In this document: piece by piece, positions 11,049 to 21,467 of the stretch
Layout of the letters: each line of letters starts with the position of its first letter
How positions within the stretch are numbered: position 1 is the stretch's first letter
From: Macrosoma leucophasiata
Taxonomy: Eukaryota; Arthropoda; Insecta; Lepidoptera; Hedylidae
Direction of reading: 5' to 3'
DNA: 64,000 bases
Assembly (NCBI GenBank): GCA_036365455.1
Contig: JAWQUS010000009.1
Span: forward strand, 4,804,001-4,868,000
Notes under the pieces: generated by a model
Database searches by the model: none
What the model saw: the letters and a program-made list of their open reading frames with translations, nothing else
What the model was told of the DNA's origin: nothing
Translations under genes and position numbers: made by a program

Positions 11049-11549
11049 AAAGTATGAATTCAAGTATCTATTGAATAAATAGTCTAAGGTATTGTCTTAC
11101 CTAGTGATCATTTGAATTTGTATTGTATCAAATGTTTTTGAATTACAAACAATAAATAAATATTATATCTATGATATTAATATGAAATTTCAGCCGGAAA
11201 TTTAAATTTGACGTTGTAGGTATAGATTGAAATATTAAGTTAATTGTGGATTTGCGAGTGAAATCCCTCTGCTAGTTAATTATAAATGCGGAAATCTGGG
11301 GATTTATTTCTTCTACCGTTTTTAAATGCGTTCAACCCAAAAACCAATTTTACGCATCTGGGTAAATGGGTTGGACACATTTTATGGCACAAACACAAGG
11401 ATGAATTGTTATACCTTGTCATTACAAAAAATGACTAAAACGAATAACGCAGCACCTTTCTATTCTTAATGAATGACACCTTTTTTTTTATTCCGTCATT
11501 ACTGTTAAATATTAACATGAAGTAAATACTGTAGTAGTAGTAGTATAGT

Positions 11550-11908
11550 GAAGCGCGCATGGCCCGGCGGCGGCTGCTGTAGATCATAAGCGATCTACTC
11601 GGTTAAGCACTATGGGCGCGGTCGGGTAGTGTGATGGGTGGAAAAATTAAATGCGCGTTGCCGTGCTTCGGAGGGCACGTTAAGCCGTCGGTCCCGGTTA
11701 CTATCGATAGATAGCAGTCGTTAAACCTTGTCAGAGGCCTTATGGGCGATTTGAAAACATCCGACAGCGGGTTGGCCACTAACCCACCCACCTTCACCAA
11801 TCCGCATTGGAGCAGCGTGGTGGAGTAAGCTCCAGGCCTCCCCATTAAGAACGGGGAGAGACTTGTGCCCAGCAGTGGGACGTATAATGGGTTGCCATTA
11901 TTATTATA
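11550..11908 (+). repeat. 5S-rRNA-derived SINE, full copy
   Basis: Positions 11597-11645 resemble the internal promoter region of 5S rRNA: CTCGGTTAAGCA, GGGCGCGGT and GTGATGGGTG fall in the same order and nearly the same spacing as in 5S genes. The body continues with TTCGGAGGGCACGTTAAGCC. The tail (TGCCCAGCAGTGGGACGTAT, then (ATT)n) is the RTE-like LINE tail common in moths. It reads as a SINE3-type composite: a 5S head for transcription and a LINE tail for reverse transcription. Confidence 0.8.
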
Positions 11909-13693
11909 AATACTGGCGCCTAAACTGCATAAAGACGTATTTCAAAAACATATCAAGTTCAAAAAATAGTTCCTGTGCCATATTTTTTGAGAACGGAACC
12001 TTTTAATTAAATGGCATACTTATTAAAACATATAACGTCATGTTTCCAGGACAAAAATTTCCGACATCTTGGCCAATTACAGTACAAAAATTACATTACA
12101 ATCTCGAGCCGAGCCCCGAGCAAAACACTCCAGTCATTGATTGTAAAAGAAATTTTCATTGTGCAAAATAGCCTTAATGAGGGTTACATTTGCCAAGAAA
12201 ATTATGCGGCTTGGAGCATGACGTCACAGAAAAAATAAACTTACCGCCTCCTTACTGCCATCCCGCTGCCATTTAATGGTGCCTAATTTAATTTTATATT
12301 GTTTAATTAGCAAACCGAATGGCAGAAAGTGTCCAATGTACGATTTAATTTTAATATTATAGCATAAAAGCTCACACTTAATCAAACCATGCCATTTTTT
12401 TACACGAGGGTACAAATAGCGTGTTTATTCTAGTAAAAATGTGATTACATGCCAAAGTACACGCATCAATTGACGTGACGGTCATCATATTTTAAGTCTC
12501 ATGTGAACTTGTACATTAATTGAGCATTTATCCAAGGATGCCTGAAAATTAAACTACCTCATCTAACACTGAACATACATTACATAAGTATAATAATCAG
12601 TAATATAATGGAATATATAGGATTCTACTGCTACACTGGGGTCCTGGGTCCACTCCTCCGCGTTGACAATAAATGTGCTATTGAGATATTCCATTTTTTT
12701 GATGTTTCGTAAGACCTTCCGAGTTTGGTGATATGCCCGGAGATTAAAATAGTTTCGACACTGTTTATTATAATATATATTTACTTCTGTCCATCCCTTC
12801 AGGGAACAAACTTAACGCCATGTTAAGTATAATTACATATCCTCTCCATTTATAATATCGAATCGAAGTCAATCTGTACTCAACATCGGAGGATATCAAA
12901 TTGCGTATGAGATCCAAAATATGTTCCGTGTGATGGATGAATAGCAAGTATCTTAGCAGATCCTTTGTAATAAACCGGATCATTCCTCTTTAATGTGTAA
13001 TCCGGATAAACGAAAGCGAGTTTTATTTAAGGCTTTTGTAGCCATGAATAAGAAGCCTGAATCTTTTTTGTCTTGTCCACGTTACCCCATATCCAACCGT
13101 GAAATAATCCGGCAGTTCGTTCACATGTTATGTGACTGAAATAACAAACAAACTGTCCGTTTCAGTTTTATTGTCATTCGTTGGTTATTGTTACAACGTA
13201 ACACAGTACGACTGTATTTTGTTGAAGAATAGGTGTGATGGTATGGATGCGTATACGTTTGCGGTATGTAACTGGAGTAAAACTTCACGCTTGTATTCCC
13301 TGCAAGGGTAAGCTGAGGTAAGTGCATGCGTTCAAGCATACATTTAAAAACCCACGATTAGCCAGTTACGTATATGTCAAAAGTAGTGAAACTATTAAAA
13401 TAAACAAGCACATTACCAAACTCCAAGCGGCTTAATACCTCGAACTATGGATTGGGTAGTAAGTAATATTGGATATTTCCATAGACCTGATTTGTGTAAG
13501 AAAATTTCTTAGTGGCACTCATGGAGTTTGTTAGTTTGCCTAATTCACGATAATAGGCTCACCCTATAATAAAAAAATTACCAGCTATAGGTGCGCGTTG
13601 TTTTTGTCTACGAAGAAATATTTATTATTTATTTTCAGCTGTTCAGTCACGCGGAATGATACTGGATACAGACAGTCATTTGGTTACCAGTTG
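11909..13693. other. Unassigned AT-rich stretch
   Basis: Several short open frames exist but none has a domain, motif or codon pattern that suggests a gene. Confidence 0.45.
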
Positions 13694-14107
13694 ACTAATT
13701 CTTTTGACGTGACAACTTCTTAAAAATCATTGAACGCCTGCTGCACGTACGATGAAGTGTCACGTTCCATCCGAGCCGAGCATGTAGGAGAGCCACCGCC
13801 CATAATCGCATATGTCTCATATGTCTCTCCGAAACGTCCTAAGCCGAGGCACGGACCCGCATGGGTCACCCTTAGGCAGTTGCGCTAACTTTTTGCTTAG
13901 GCTGGAGCGCCTTCTGCGCTCGCCGATTGCCCGGTGAAGTAGACTAGTGCCGTCTCGAGACAGGCCGCCTACACAAAGGCCGACGTAAAAAAAAAAAAAA
14001 AATGTAGGAGAGCGAGAACTCGGAACATGAGATAGAGACGCACGATTGGCCAGTGATGCATGTTTTCATATTTATGATGTAATCACGTAAACTTATCGAC
14101 GCCGCTA
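13694..14107 (+). repeat. Interspersed repeat interrupted by a poly-A element
   Basis: The two halves, 13694-13793 and 14002-14107, are continuous with the uninterrupted relative at 8775-9010 (AGTGTCACGT, GAGCCGAGC, CTCGGAACATGAGATAGAG). The inserted 208 bp is described separately. Confidence 0.65.
13794..14001 (+). mobile_element. Poly-A retroposon (SINE-C), 5'-truncated copy with target duplication
   Basis: The element runs from CACCGCCCATAATCGC to a poly-A tail ending at 14001. It is flanked by a perfect 12-bp duplication, ATGTAGGAGAGC, at 13782-13793 and 14002-14013. It contains the hairpin GACCCGCATGGGTC. A longer copy lies at 14180-14456. SINE-C is my label; no promoter boxes were recognised, so it could also be the tail of a LINE. 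Confidence 0.8.
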
Positions 14108-14179
14108 TGAATAATCACTTACAAAAGCACACTGCACAAACCGTCAATACAACGCGCCGCGCCCGCCCCTGATCCCGAC

Positions 14180-14456
14180 CCTATCCCCGGCCCCGCGAGG
14201 CCGATGACATTCCGGTTATCGCCAACCGAATGGAGTAGAGCGAAAGTTGCACCGCCCATAATCGCATATGTCTCATATGTCCCTCCGCAACGCCCTAAGC
14301 CGAGGCACGGACCCGCATGGGTCACCCTTAGGCAGTTGCGCTTTTTTTTGCTTAGGCTGGAGCGCCTTCTGCGCTCGCCGATTGCCCGGTGAAGTAGACT
14401 AGTGCCGTCTCGAGACAGGACGCCTAAATAAAGCACGACCAAAAAAAAAAAAAAAA
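14180..14456 (+). mobile_element. Poly-A retroposon (SINE-C), longer copy
   Basis: From 14250 it is nearly identical to 13794-14001 and ends in a 16-17 base poly-A. Upstream it has extra sequence (GGCCGATGACATTCCGG, GAATGGAGTAGAGCG) lacking in the first copy. The true 5' edge is uncertain; GC-rich sequence begins near 14145. Confidence 0.7.
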
Positions 14457-14871
14457 ACTTGTCGAGCGTCAATCGACATTACAGACAATTTTTACGAAGT
14501 CATCAAGACGAAATGCTCTCATTATAATTTAATGTTATTACAGTTAAAATGTAACCAAATACGCACACCTCTATATATCGTAGTAAATACCTCCACACCA
14601 GTCTCGTTTGTCTAACTTTTAGACGTAACTGGAACGAAGTTAGAATGTGATAATTCAGAATGAACTTAACCCATTTGCAGCGAATTCCATTTGGGTATTA
14701 CCAGTTTTCGGTGTACGAGTGTCTATTAAAAGTTGAACGGTGATGGAGAAATGAAGTCACGGCAACTATTCTCAATGCAGCTTGTAATTAATTGATTACA
14801 GCAAAGTGTAATATATGTAAGTACTGTAAATACACATGTAATATACATACTTATACAAGTGTTATATTTGT
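14457..14871. other. Unassigned stretch
   Basis: No gene or repeat recognised. Confidence 0.45.
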
Positions 14872-14985
14872 ACTGGTGGTAGAGCTCCAGTGACGGAGCT
14901 CGCGGGGGTGGGCACGACCGCATTACCTAATATACTTGCCGCTAAATGGTAGTGTTCAGCACTATCGTGTTCCGGTCAGGTGGTA
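14872..14985 (+). repeat. SINE-A, 5' part, left arm of a foldback pair
   Basis: The head and first ~114 bp of SINE-A on the plus strand, ending at CAGGTGGTAA. It runs directly into an opposite-strand SINE-A copy. Confidence 0.85.
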
Positions 14986-15200
14986 ACATCCACAAAGACT
15001 AAGGTGAAAATGCAGATGCGTTACCACTCCTGAGGCCTAAGGTGTTATGCCTCTGTGCTGGAAATTACAAGGCCGTGCATTACCACCTGACCGGAACACG
15101 TACAATAGTACTGAACACTACCATTTATCGGCAAGTATATTAGGTAATGCGGTGGTGCCTACGCCCGCGAGCTCCGTCACTAGAGCTCTACCACCAGTAA
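14986..15200 (-). repeat. SINE-A, right arm of a foldback pair
   Basis: The minus-strand copy contains roughly bases 215 to 1 of the family, so its right half is the inverted repeat of 14872-14985, with a ~90 bp loop. It lacks the tail and poly-A. Confidence 0.85.
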
Positions 15201-15370
15201 GACGTTGGGTTGCAGTTTCCTGTGAACTGCTTATTTGCTACCATATAGAACAATGCATAAAAACGAAAGAACAAAGAGTTGAGCCATCTGATTAATAAAC
15301 AAAATCTGTACCGCTCATAGATAAAGATATACATTGCGTGATTATTTTACAGACTATTCTTGATGAATAT

Positions 15371-15787
15371 CTAAACTATTTTCAAGTCATGAATGCCGAA
15401 CATCTAACCTATTTTCAAGTCATGAATGCCGAACATCTAACCTATTTTCAAGTCTTTAATGCCGAACATCTAACCTATTTTCAAGTCATTAATGCCGAAC
15501 ATCTAACCTATTTTCAAGTCATGAATGCCGAACATCTAACCTATTTTCAAGTCATTAATTCCGAACATCTAACCTATTTTCAAGTCATGAATGCCGAACA
15601 TCTAACCTATTTTCAAGTCATGAATGCCGAACATCTAACCTATTTTCAAGTCATTAATGCCGAACATCTAACCTATTTTCAAGTCATGAATGCCGAACAT
15701 CTAACCTATTTTCAAGTCATGAATGCCGAACATCTAACCTATTTTCAAGTCATTAATGCCGAACATCTAATCTATTTTCAAGTCATT
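15371..15787 (+). repeat. 33-bp minisatellite, 12 full units, in an open frame
   Basis: A partial unit (15371-15387) is followed by 12 units of 33 bp (15388-15783). The unit encodes MNAEHLTYFQV, and because 33 is a multiple of three the whole array stays open (151-codon frame, 15338-15793). Units differ mainly at the first codon (ATG, ATT or TTT), with single changes in unit 6 (Ala to Ser) and unit 12 (Thr to Ile). No start context, splice site or neighbour supports a gene, so I call it a minisatellite. Confidence 0.9.
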
Positions 15788-15795
15788 AAATAATC

Positions 15796-16175
15796 TCATA
15801 ATTCGAATCGTATAATTGCTTTCGCCCGCGCCGAATTTAAGGATCTTTATATTCAGCGCGGACGCTAAGTTACATAATTTCATTGATAGGACGTAAGAAT
15901 ACGACTTTTATGGGCGATTATAACTTGAAGTTAGCCTTATCATAAAGTGACACAAGTTTTGTGATGTGGAGGAATATGTATACATATATAGCTTAATTCA
16001 TAATACCAAAGCTGGTATATGTAGATAGGACATTGTAGTAAGAGTACCCGTAGCAAGTTATCTAGTAACCTTAAAATAAGTTCACGAATGTATTATTTGA
16101 ATGGACAACGTAACTTGGGGTAATCGTTTTGACATTGTTCGGGTGCGCAAAGTCAAAGTCAAAATTTTTATTTCT
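15796..16175. other. Unassigned stretch
   Basis: No gene or repeat recognised. Confidence 0.4.
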
Positions 16176-16495
16176 CACTAGCTGTGCCCGCGACTTCACC
16201 CGCGTGAGAATATATGGTTGTTCAGTATCTACCCGGACGAAGTCGTGGGCGCAGCTAGTATAAAAGTAGATATAAAAGTTACTCCTTATTACATCAGCTA
16301 TCTGCCAGTGAAAGTCCCGTCAAAATCGGTCCAGCCGTTCCCAAGATTAGCCCCGCCAAACAGACAGACAGACAGACAGACAAAAATTGTAAAAAATGTT
16401 GTTTTGGTATATGTACCGTGTATACATACATATGCATTTAGTAAAAAGCGGCTATTTTAATATTACAAACAGACACTCCAATTTTATTTATTTGT
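16176..16495 (+). repeat. CTAGCTGTGCCCGCG-type repeat, plus copy
   Basis: A well-kept copy: CTAGCTGTGCCCGCGACTTC head, CCGTCAAAATCGGTCCAGCC, a (CAGA)n run at about 16360-16382, and an end in CAAACAGACACTCCAATTT. An inverted copy lies at 17385-17717. The open frames inside it also recur in the inverted copy, which shows they come from the repeat. Confidence 0.8.
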
Positions 16496-16735
16496 ATAGA
16501 CTAGCTGACTCGGTAAACTTCGTATTGCCTCAGAATGAAATAATGTGTCAAAGGTTTGATAGATACGGATTATTGGGTTTATACTATTTCCTTTCAATTT
16601 CTTCATATTTTCTTACCTTTAAAAACTTCCCTGGACTTCCAAAAATCATTCAAAACCTAAATTAGTCAAATCGGTCCAGTCGTTCTCGAGTTTTACGAGC
16701 GAGACTAACGAACAGCAATTGATTTATATATATAC
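16496..16735 (+). repeat. Related repeat tail (GACTAGCTGACTCGG type)
   Basis: It has its own head, CTAGCTGACTCGGTAAACTT, and ends with CGAGACTAACGAACAGCAAT. An inverted copy lies at 52384-52618. It abuts the previous repeat without a gap. Confidence 0.75.
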
Positions 16736-17384
16736 TCGTATTTGGGATTTCAAGAACAACTTAAGATACAAATATGTCAGAAATTAATAACTGTACTTAA
16801 ATGTTACGCGTTTCTTATAAATGTATCTACTAGAGGTGACACTTAAACATTTCTACTTGGGAATGCTCGGATATAAAATAGAGGTTAATTGCTTTTTCAA
16901 ACAAATCCTCAGGATAATCTAATATGTATGTATGTACTAAATCTTCGAACGACGCTGTGAGAACTTTGATCGCCGGAACCTGGATTTTGTGTTTGTTTCT
17001 TCCCACATTTCACCTTTTCATATAATTTATTCTTATACTATTAGGAAACACTTGCTGATCAAAACCCAGTTCCTTGCCAATGTTTCAAAGAAACCTCTCG
17101 TTAATTGTCTGCAGTTGGCAGCTCCCCAGGTTCAAAGAAAAGATGGCAATCGAGTAATCTGACATCGATTTTCTCGGATGACAAATGTCGATGTCATCCA
17201 TCAACGTGGAGCTTTAGGGATCAACCCTTCCAGCGCGGCTACGAGTGAGATAATGTCGTTTCGAGTTGATGAGCTTTCTGTGGTTAATTCGAATCATGTG
17301 GTAGGTAAGTTAAGATCTTTTCGTGAACATTATTTAGTGTGGAAATATTTTCGATTACTTTAGCAAACAATCGTTGAAAAGATA
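16736..17384. other. Unassigned stretch
   Basis: Nothing recognised. It is flanked by inverted copies of the same repeat at 16176 and 17385. Confidence 0.4.
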
Positions 17385-17717
17385 CTTATCTATATATCTA
17401 TACAAATAAATAAAATCGGAGCGTCTGTTTGTAATAATATAAAAACAACCGCTTTTTACTAAATGCATATGTATGTATACACGGTACATATACCAAAACA
17501 ACATTTTTTACAATTTTTGTCTGTCTGTCTGTCTGTCTGTTTGGCGGGGCTAATCTTGGGAATGGCTGGACCGATTTTGACGGGACTTTCACTGGCAGAT
17601 GGCTGATGTAATATGGAGTAACTTAGGCTACTTTTATACTAGCTGCGCCCACGACTTCGTCCGGGTACCTACTGAACAATCATCAATTCTCATGTGGTCG
17701 AAGTCGCGGGCACAGCT
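17385..17717 (-). repeat. CTAGCTGTGCCCGCG-type repeat, minus copy, split by the pogo element
   Basis: The reverse complement of the 16176 copy, including (GTCT)n at 17519-17541. Its end, GGGCACAGCTA, is cut by the pogo element, and TAGTCCTAAATATACC resumes at 19698. Confidence 0.8.
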
Positions 17718-18353
17718 AAGGTAAAGTCACCAATGCCAGACAGTGACCTAAAGGATGACACCTACGAAGAAATGTTCTTGTATTAAAAACAATTTTATTA
17801 GAATTACTCATATTACAATATAATGGGATACCTAGCACCATCTATGAATTGTTCTCAAAAACTCCCAACAGTTTCGAAAAAGAAATTTCAAAATGTCATC
17901 AGTTGTTGTCAAATAAGTAACGGAGTGAGCACGCGTTCCGCGATTTCTTATGTTTTTGGTTAAGGAAGCCGAAATTTGAAGGTGAGTTTTGAATTAATAT
18001 TTATTTAAAAAATACTTTTTACTCATTTGATAACGTATTATTGATAAGTTGGGATAATGATAAACGTGTGTTTGGTATTATTTTTTGTCAAATTATTGCA
18101 ATGTATGATATGTCTACTATTAGTTCCAAAAATAATTAATATCTAATAGATGACAGGTGTGTCAACCATTGGTGTTTCGAGATATTAAACTCATAAGTTT
18201 GGTTTGGCACGATTTTGAACTCTATTCCCAATGAAAAGATTACTGTAGAGATATCAACAACTTTGGATAACTTTTACTAAAGGTAGACATGGTGTCTACT
18301 ATTGGGGTATACATGATGTCAATTATTGGTTCTATTGTTCCAGACTGATAATT

Positions 18354-18533
18354 ATGCCGCCAATCAAAGGACAGATGTTTCGTTATTCTGAAGCTGATAT
18401 GGACGCCACAATTCAAGAATGCAAACGAGGATTCCGACGTCAACTGCAGCAAAAAAAATTGGGGTACCTAGGGTAACTTTACTGAATAAAGTAAAGGGCA
18501 AGACACCAATGAAAAAATATATTTACCCTTAAA
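18354..18533 (+). pseudogene. pogo transposase N-terminus (psq-type helix-turn-helix), frameshifted
   Basis: ATG at 18354 begins MPPIKGQMFRYSEADMDATI and continues to KRGFRRQ. After one apparent single-base loss near 18442, the next frame reads TAAKKIGVPRVTLLNKVKGK. Together these form the Pipsqueak-type DNA-binding fold that opens pogo/Tigger transposases (conserved AAKxxGVPxxTL core). A stop follows about ten codons later, where the catalytic domain should begin. Confidence 0.75.
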
Positions 18534-18675
18534 TGGAGACCCTAAAACTCCCTGCAAAGAAGTCGAAGAAAAAACTACTCTAAATGTTGAAGGCTCAGTA
18601 AACACAGGAGCGTTTGAACCACCAATATCAAGTCATTATAGGCCACAAGGAAGCTGTTCAAAGATTTCAGATAAT

Positions 18676-18867
18676 ATGGTAATACCTAGTCCATTTAAAA
18701 GAGCATTGTTTTGGCCAACTCCTAAACAAAACTCAAAAGGAAGAAGGAAAGAAAAAGTGCCATCTGTTGTATCATCTTTGGAATGGCAAAGATACCATGA
18801 AAACAAAGAAAGGAAAAAGACTGAAATAGAGGATGAGAAAAAAAGAAGAGCTGAGGAAAGAAAATAA
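18676..18867 (+). pseudogene. pogo transposase C-terminal basic region
   Basis: The 63-codon piece has MVIPSPFKRALFWPTPKQN followed by a charged KEKVPSVVSSLEW segment and a Lys/Glu-rich stretch. The PSPFK..L.WP motif followed by a charged coil is typical after the catalytic domain in insect pogo-like transposases. The DDE catalytic residues are not present upstream. A stop ends the frame, and Lys/Glu-rich sequence continues in other frames to about 18960. Confidence 0.65.
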
Positions 18868-19080
18868 AGAAAGAAGAGAATGAAAAAGCACGAAAACTTA
18901 AGACTGATAAGAAATTACTAAAGTAAAATAAAAATAGTTTAAAAAACAAACTTAAAAAGACTGACTATTATAGCTCAACTACCGAAGAAGAATGGGTAGA
19001 ATCTGGAGACAGCACGAATGATATTTCTGATGAAGTCACTGATGAGAAAAATAAAGAAGAAAGAAAGGAGGAACAGAGTA

Positions 19081-19355
19081 GAATTAAGCAAGGTGACTAT
19101 GTTATCGTTAAGTTTCCTGGCAAAAAGAGATATTACAAATATGCTTGTATTGTCCAAAAAGTAACTAAAATAGAAATTGAAGTTATGGCAATGATAGCAT
19201 GTGATGAATCTAAAACAGTATTCAAAGAAAATGATAGGGATATCAGTGCTATAATTGAATCTCAAATAATTAAAGTCCTTGATGTACCAAATATGATTAT
19301 AGCTGGTGATAGAATTAAGTACAAATTTGATAGTGCCTTAGAGGTTGATGGATAA
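19081..19355 (+). pseudogene. pogo transposase C-terminal tail
   Basis: One open frame without an ATG reads IKQGDYVIVKFPGKKRYYKY, then ACIVQKVTKIEIEV and ends ALEVDG and TAA at 19353-19355. The GDYVxVKFxGKKxxxxYxxxV motif is familiar from the ends of insect pogo-like transposases. It supports the view that the element kept both ends of its gene and lost the middle. Confidence 0.65.
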
Positions 19356-19699
19356 GTAATTATTACCTAAGTTAATTAAGTATATCAAGCACTGATGTCT
19401 TAAATCTCCAACTGAATTAATTAAATATGATGTCAACTATTAGTGCATTTGACCGTCTACTTATGGTGATTTTCTTTTTTTGTGATGTTAACTATTAGTA
19501 CTTAAGGCAACATTAAAAAAAAATTAATAGTAATTAAAAGTATGTTGATTATTGCAAATTTTATTACTTAACATAATTTTCTAAGATACACTGCATTCAT
19601 ATAAAAAAGCTGTGATTGTTTTGTTTGATAAATATATAATTATTTCCATATAAACAAAGTGTTTTCCTTAGAGTGTCGAGCATTGGTGACTTTACCTTA

Positions 19700-20242
19700 G
19701 TCCTAAATATACCATAATCATACCTAAATATCAAGCCATCCACCACCGTGCGCGAGTCGCAAGTTTTTTTAAAAGAGTTCTTACTTGCGATCCGGCCATG
19801 GCAGAATAAATCGTGCAAAATGGAAATAGATGGGGGGCTATGTAATACAATACTAAAGATTATACCATCTACCATAGATTACAACACTAATAAATTAAAT
19901 TAATGAAGCAATGTGTATGAAATCAAAATATAAGTAATTAGCACTAAATTAAGCGAACAGTAATATGGGACGATGGCTAATTAAGTTTCTGCAACAATGG
20001 AATGTTATTACGTGTTGGTTGTTTTATTTATTTTTATTTGTTTTTTTTAAGTAAGCTAGATATAATTTTTTGGGTAGGTGTCAAAAAAGTAACACGTTTT
20101 TGTAATCACTCCCAAGATTTAATTGAAATTAAAATATTACAAGTCTTTTTTCCTACCTTTTTCTCACTTTTTTGCTGTATGTAAAGTGTAAATACTCACA
20201 GCTCTTTATTTTCCTGCTGTAATATCACTTGCACAAATAAAT
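19700..20242. other. Flank and possible LINE 5' untranslated region
   Basis: AT-rich. The first ~20 bases restore the repeat that the pogo element split. The LINE 5' edge cannot be placed; part of this stretch may be its promoter or 5' UTR. Confidence 0.35.
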
Positions 20243-21004
20243 ATGGATTCACTACAACAGTCTTTGAATCAAATGGCCAACATATTTAATTCACGGATGG
20301 CTACATTCCAAGAAGATCTGCAGAAAGCCTCTCCAACACCTGCGTCACCTTCAACTTTGGCTTCGGAGTTCACTATGTTTCGGCAATTCATTATGTCAGC
20401 GATGACTACATTGCAGCGCCAAGTTGAATTTCTGGGTAGAGAACTGGACCGCTTCGAAATGAAGAGAAGGCGTAAGATGATACTTCTTCATGGCATTCCT
20501 GAAGACAAATCTGAAGACATCAGTAATGTGGTTGCAGGGATTGTGACAAACAACATGAAAGTGACCGACTTCACAGTCAATAACATCAGTAGGTGTCATC
20601 GGATGGGACCTGTTTCTGATAACAAAAGGCGGCCTATTGTTGTGAAACTACGCGATGTGTCAATTCGGGACAAAATTTGGTTTTCCAAGACCAAACTCAA
20701 AGGTTCTGGAGTAACACAATCTGAGTATCTGACGAAGTGCCGACATGATACATTCATGGAAGCTCGACGGCGGTACGGCATCACCAAATGTTGGACCCGT
20801 GAGGGCTTTATTCATATTCTGGCTCCCGACGGTTCGCGACATCGAATTGAGGGGATGACGGAACTCGATGCCATCATTAAGCCCGTTGCCGTATCAAAAC
20901 CGACTTCTTCGATTCCTGAAGGCAACAGTAAGCCCACTGTCAAAGTTCATGCCGTTTCTGAAGAACCACCGCAGCGGACAAAACGAGTAATTAGTAAGAA
21001 ATAA
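20243..21004 (+). CDS. LINE ORF1 protein (RNA-binding, L1-like architecture)
   Basis: 253 residues. Residues about 40-75 look like a coiled coil (FRQFIMSAMTTLQRQVEFLG) that would trimerise the protein. Residues about 80-170 resemble an RRM-like domain (RKMILLHGIPEDKSEDISNV, then CHRMGPVSDNKRRPIVVKL). A basic C-terminal domain follows (ARRRYGITKCWTREGFIHIL) with a Lys/Arg-rich end. This order is that of type II ORF1 proteins, which coat the element RNA and act as nucleic-acid chaperones in the cytoplasm. The start was chosen as the first ATG of the open frame. The frame is unbroken. Confidence 0.8.
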   Translation: MDSLQQSLNQMANIFNSRMATFQEDLQKASPTPASPSTLASEFTMFRQFIMSAMTTLQRQVEFLGRELDRFEMKRRRKMILLHGIPEDKSEDISNVVAGIVTNNMKVTDFTVNNISRCHRMGPVSDNKRRPIVVKLRDVSIRDKIWFSKTKLKGSGVTQSEYLTKCRHDTFMEARRRYGITKCWTREGFIHILAPDGSRHRIEGMTELDAIIKPVAVSKPTSSIPEGNSKPTVKVHAVSEEPPQRTKRVISKK

Positions 21005-21467
21005 TAGCATATACATAATTTCCTTTCTCTAATCAACGCCATATAAAAAGTAATTTCTCTTTCTTGCTATACCCTCTTGTTCTTACACATTCACTTTTAT
21101 TTTATTTGCGTTGCCTTTTTATTTATTTTGTAATGCCTTCATTTCAATTTATTTAAACAACAGGTCTGTCAAGTGTCACCTATCTGTCACTAACACTGAC
21201 GTTGACAGTCTGACGTTTTAATTGACAGATTTGTCTATTGCTGCGTTTCTTTTTACGCTTTTATATATTTTGTTATAGATTAATTTATTAACCACTAGAT
21301 TGTTTCTTCTGTTTTATTAACTGCCTTTGTTTTGTGTTTTGTATTTATTGTTTTCTTTTTTACTTAAAAGAGCCGTAGAGTAGAATTTGAACTAATATAT
21401 AACACTTGTAAGTAAGTAGTATACTGGTAATTTAATATTGTATTTTTCTTGTTAATAATTTTTAACT

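Larger units (their letters stand above)
17719..19697 (+). mobile_element. Non-autonomous pogo-like DNA transposon (1979 bp)
   Basis: The ends are perfect 18-bp inverted repeats, AGGTAAAGTCACCAATGC at 17719-17736 and its reverse complement at 19680-19697. A TA duplication flanks it (17717-17718 and 19698-19699), as for the Tc1/mariner/pogo superfamily. Inside are a helix-turn-helix start and C-terminal parts of a pogo-type transposase, with the central DDE catalytic core deleted. Eight copies of TGTCNNYATTRGT-like 14-mers lie near the ends. It must rely on transposase from elsewhere. Confidence 0.85.

Noticed and set aside
14119..14472. 117-codon frame on the minus strand
   Set aside because: It runs through the poly-T and body of the poly-A retroposon; a by-product of the repeat.
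15371..15787. CRISPR-like array of regular repeats
   Set aside because: Units are contiguous 33-mers without unique spacers and the genome is eukaryotic; it is a minisatellite.
16218..17592. Frames of 60-90 codons shared at 16218 and 17398
   Set aside because: The same peptide arises from two inverted copies of a dispersed repeat, so it is repeat-derived.
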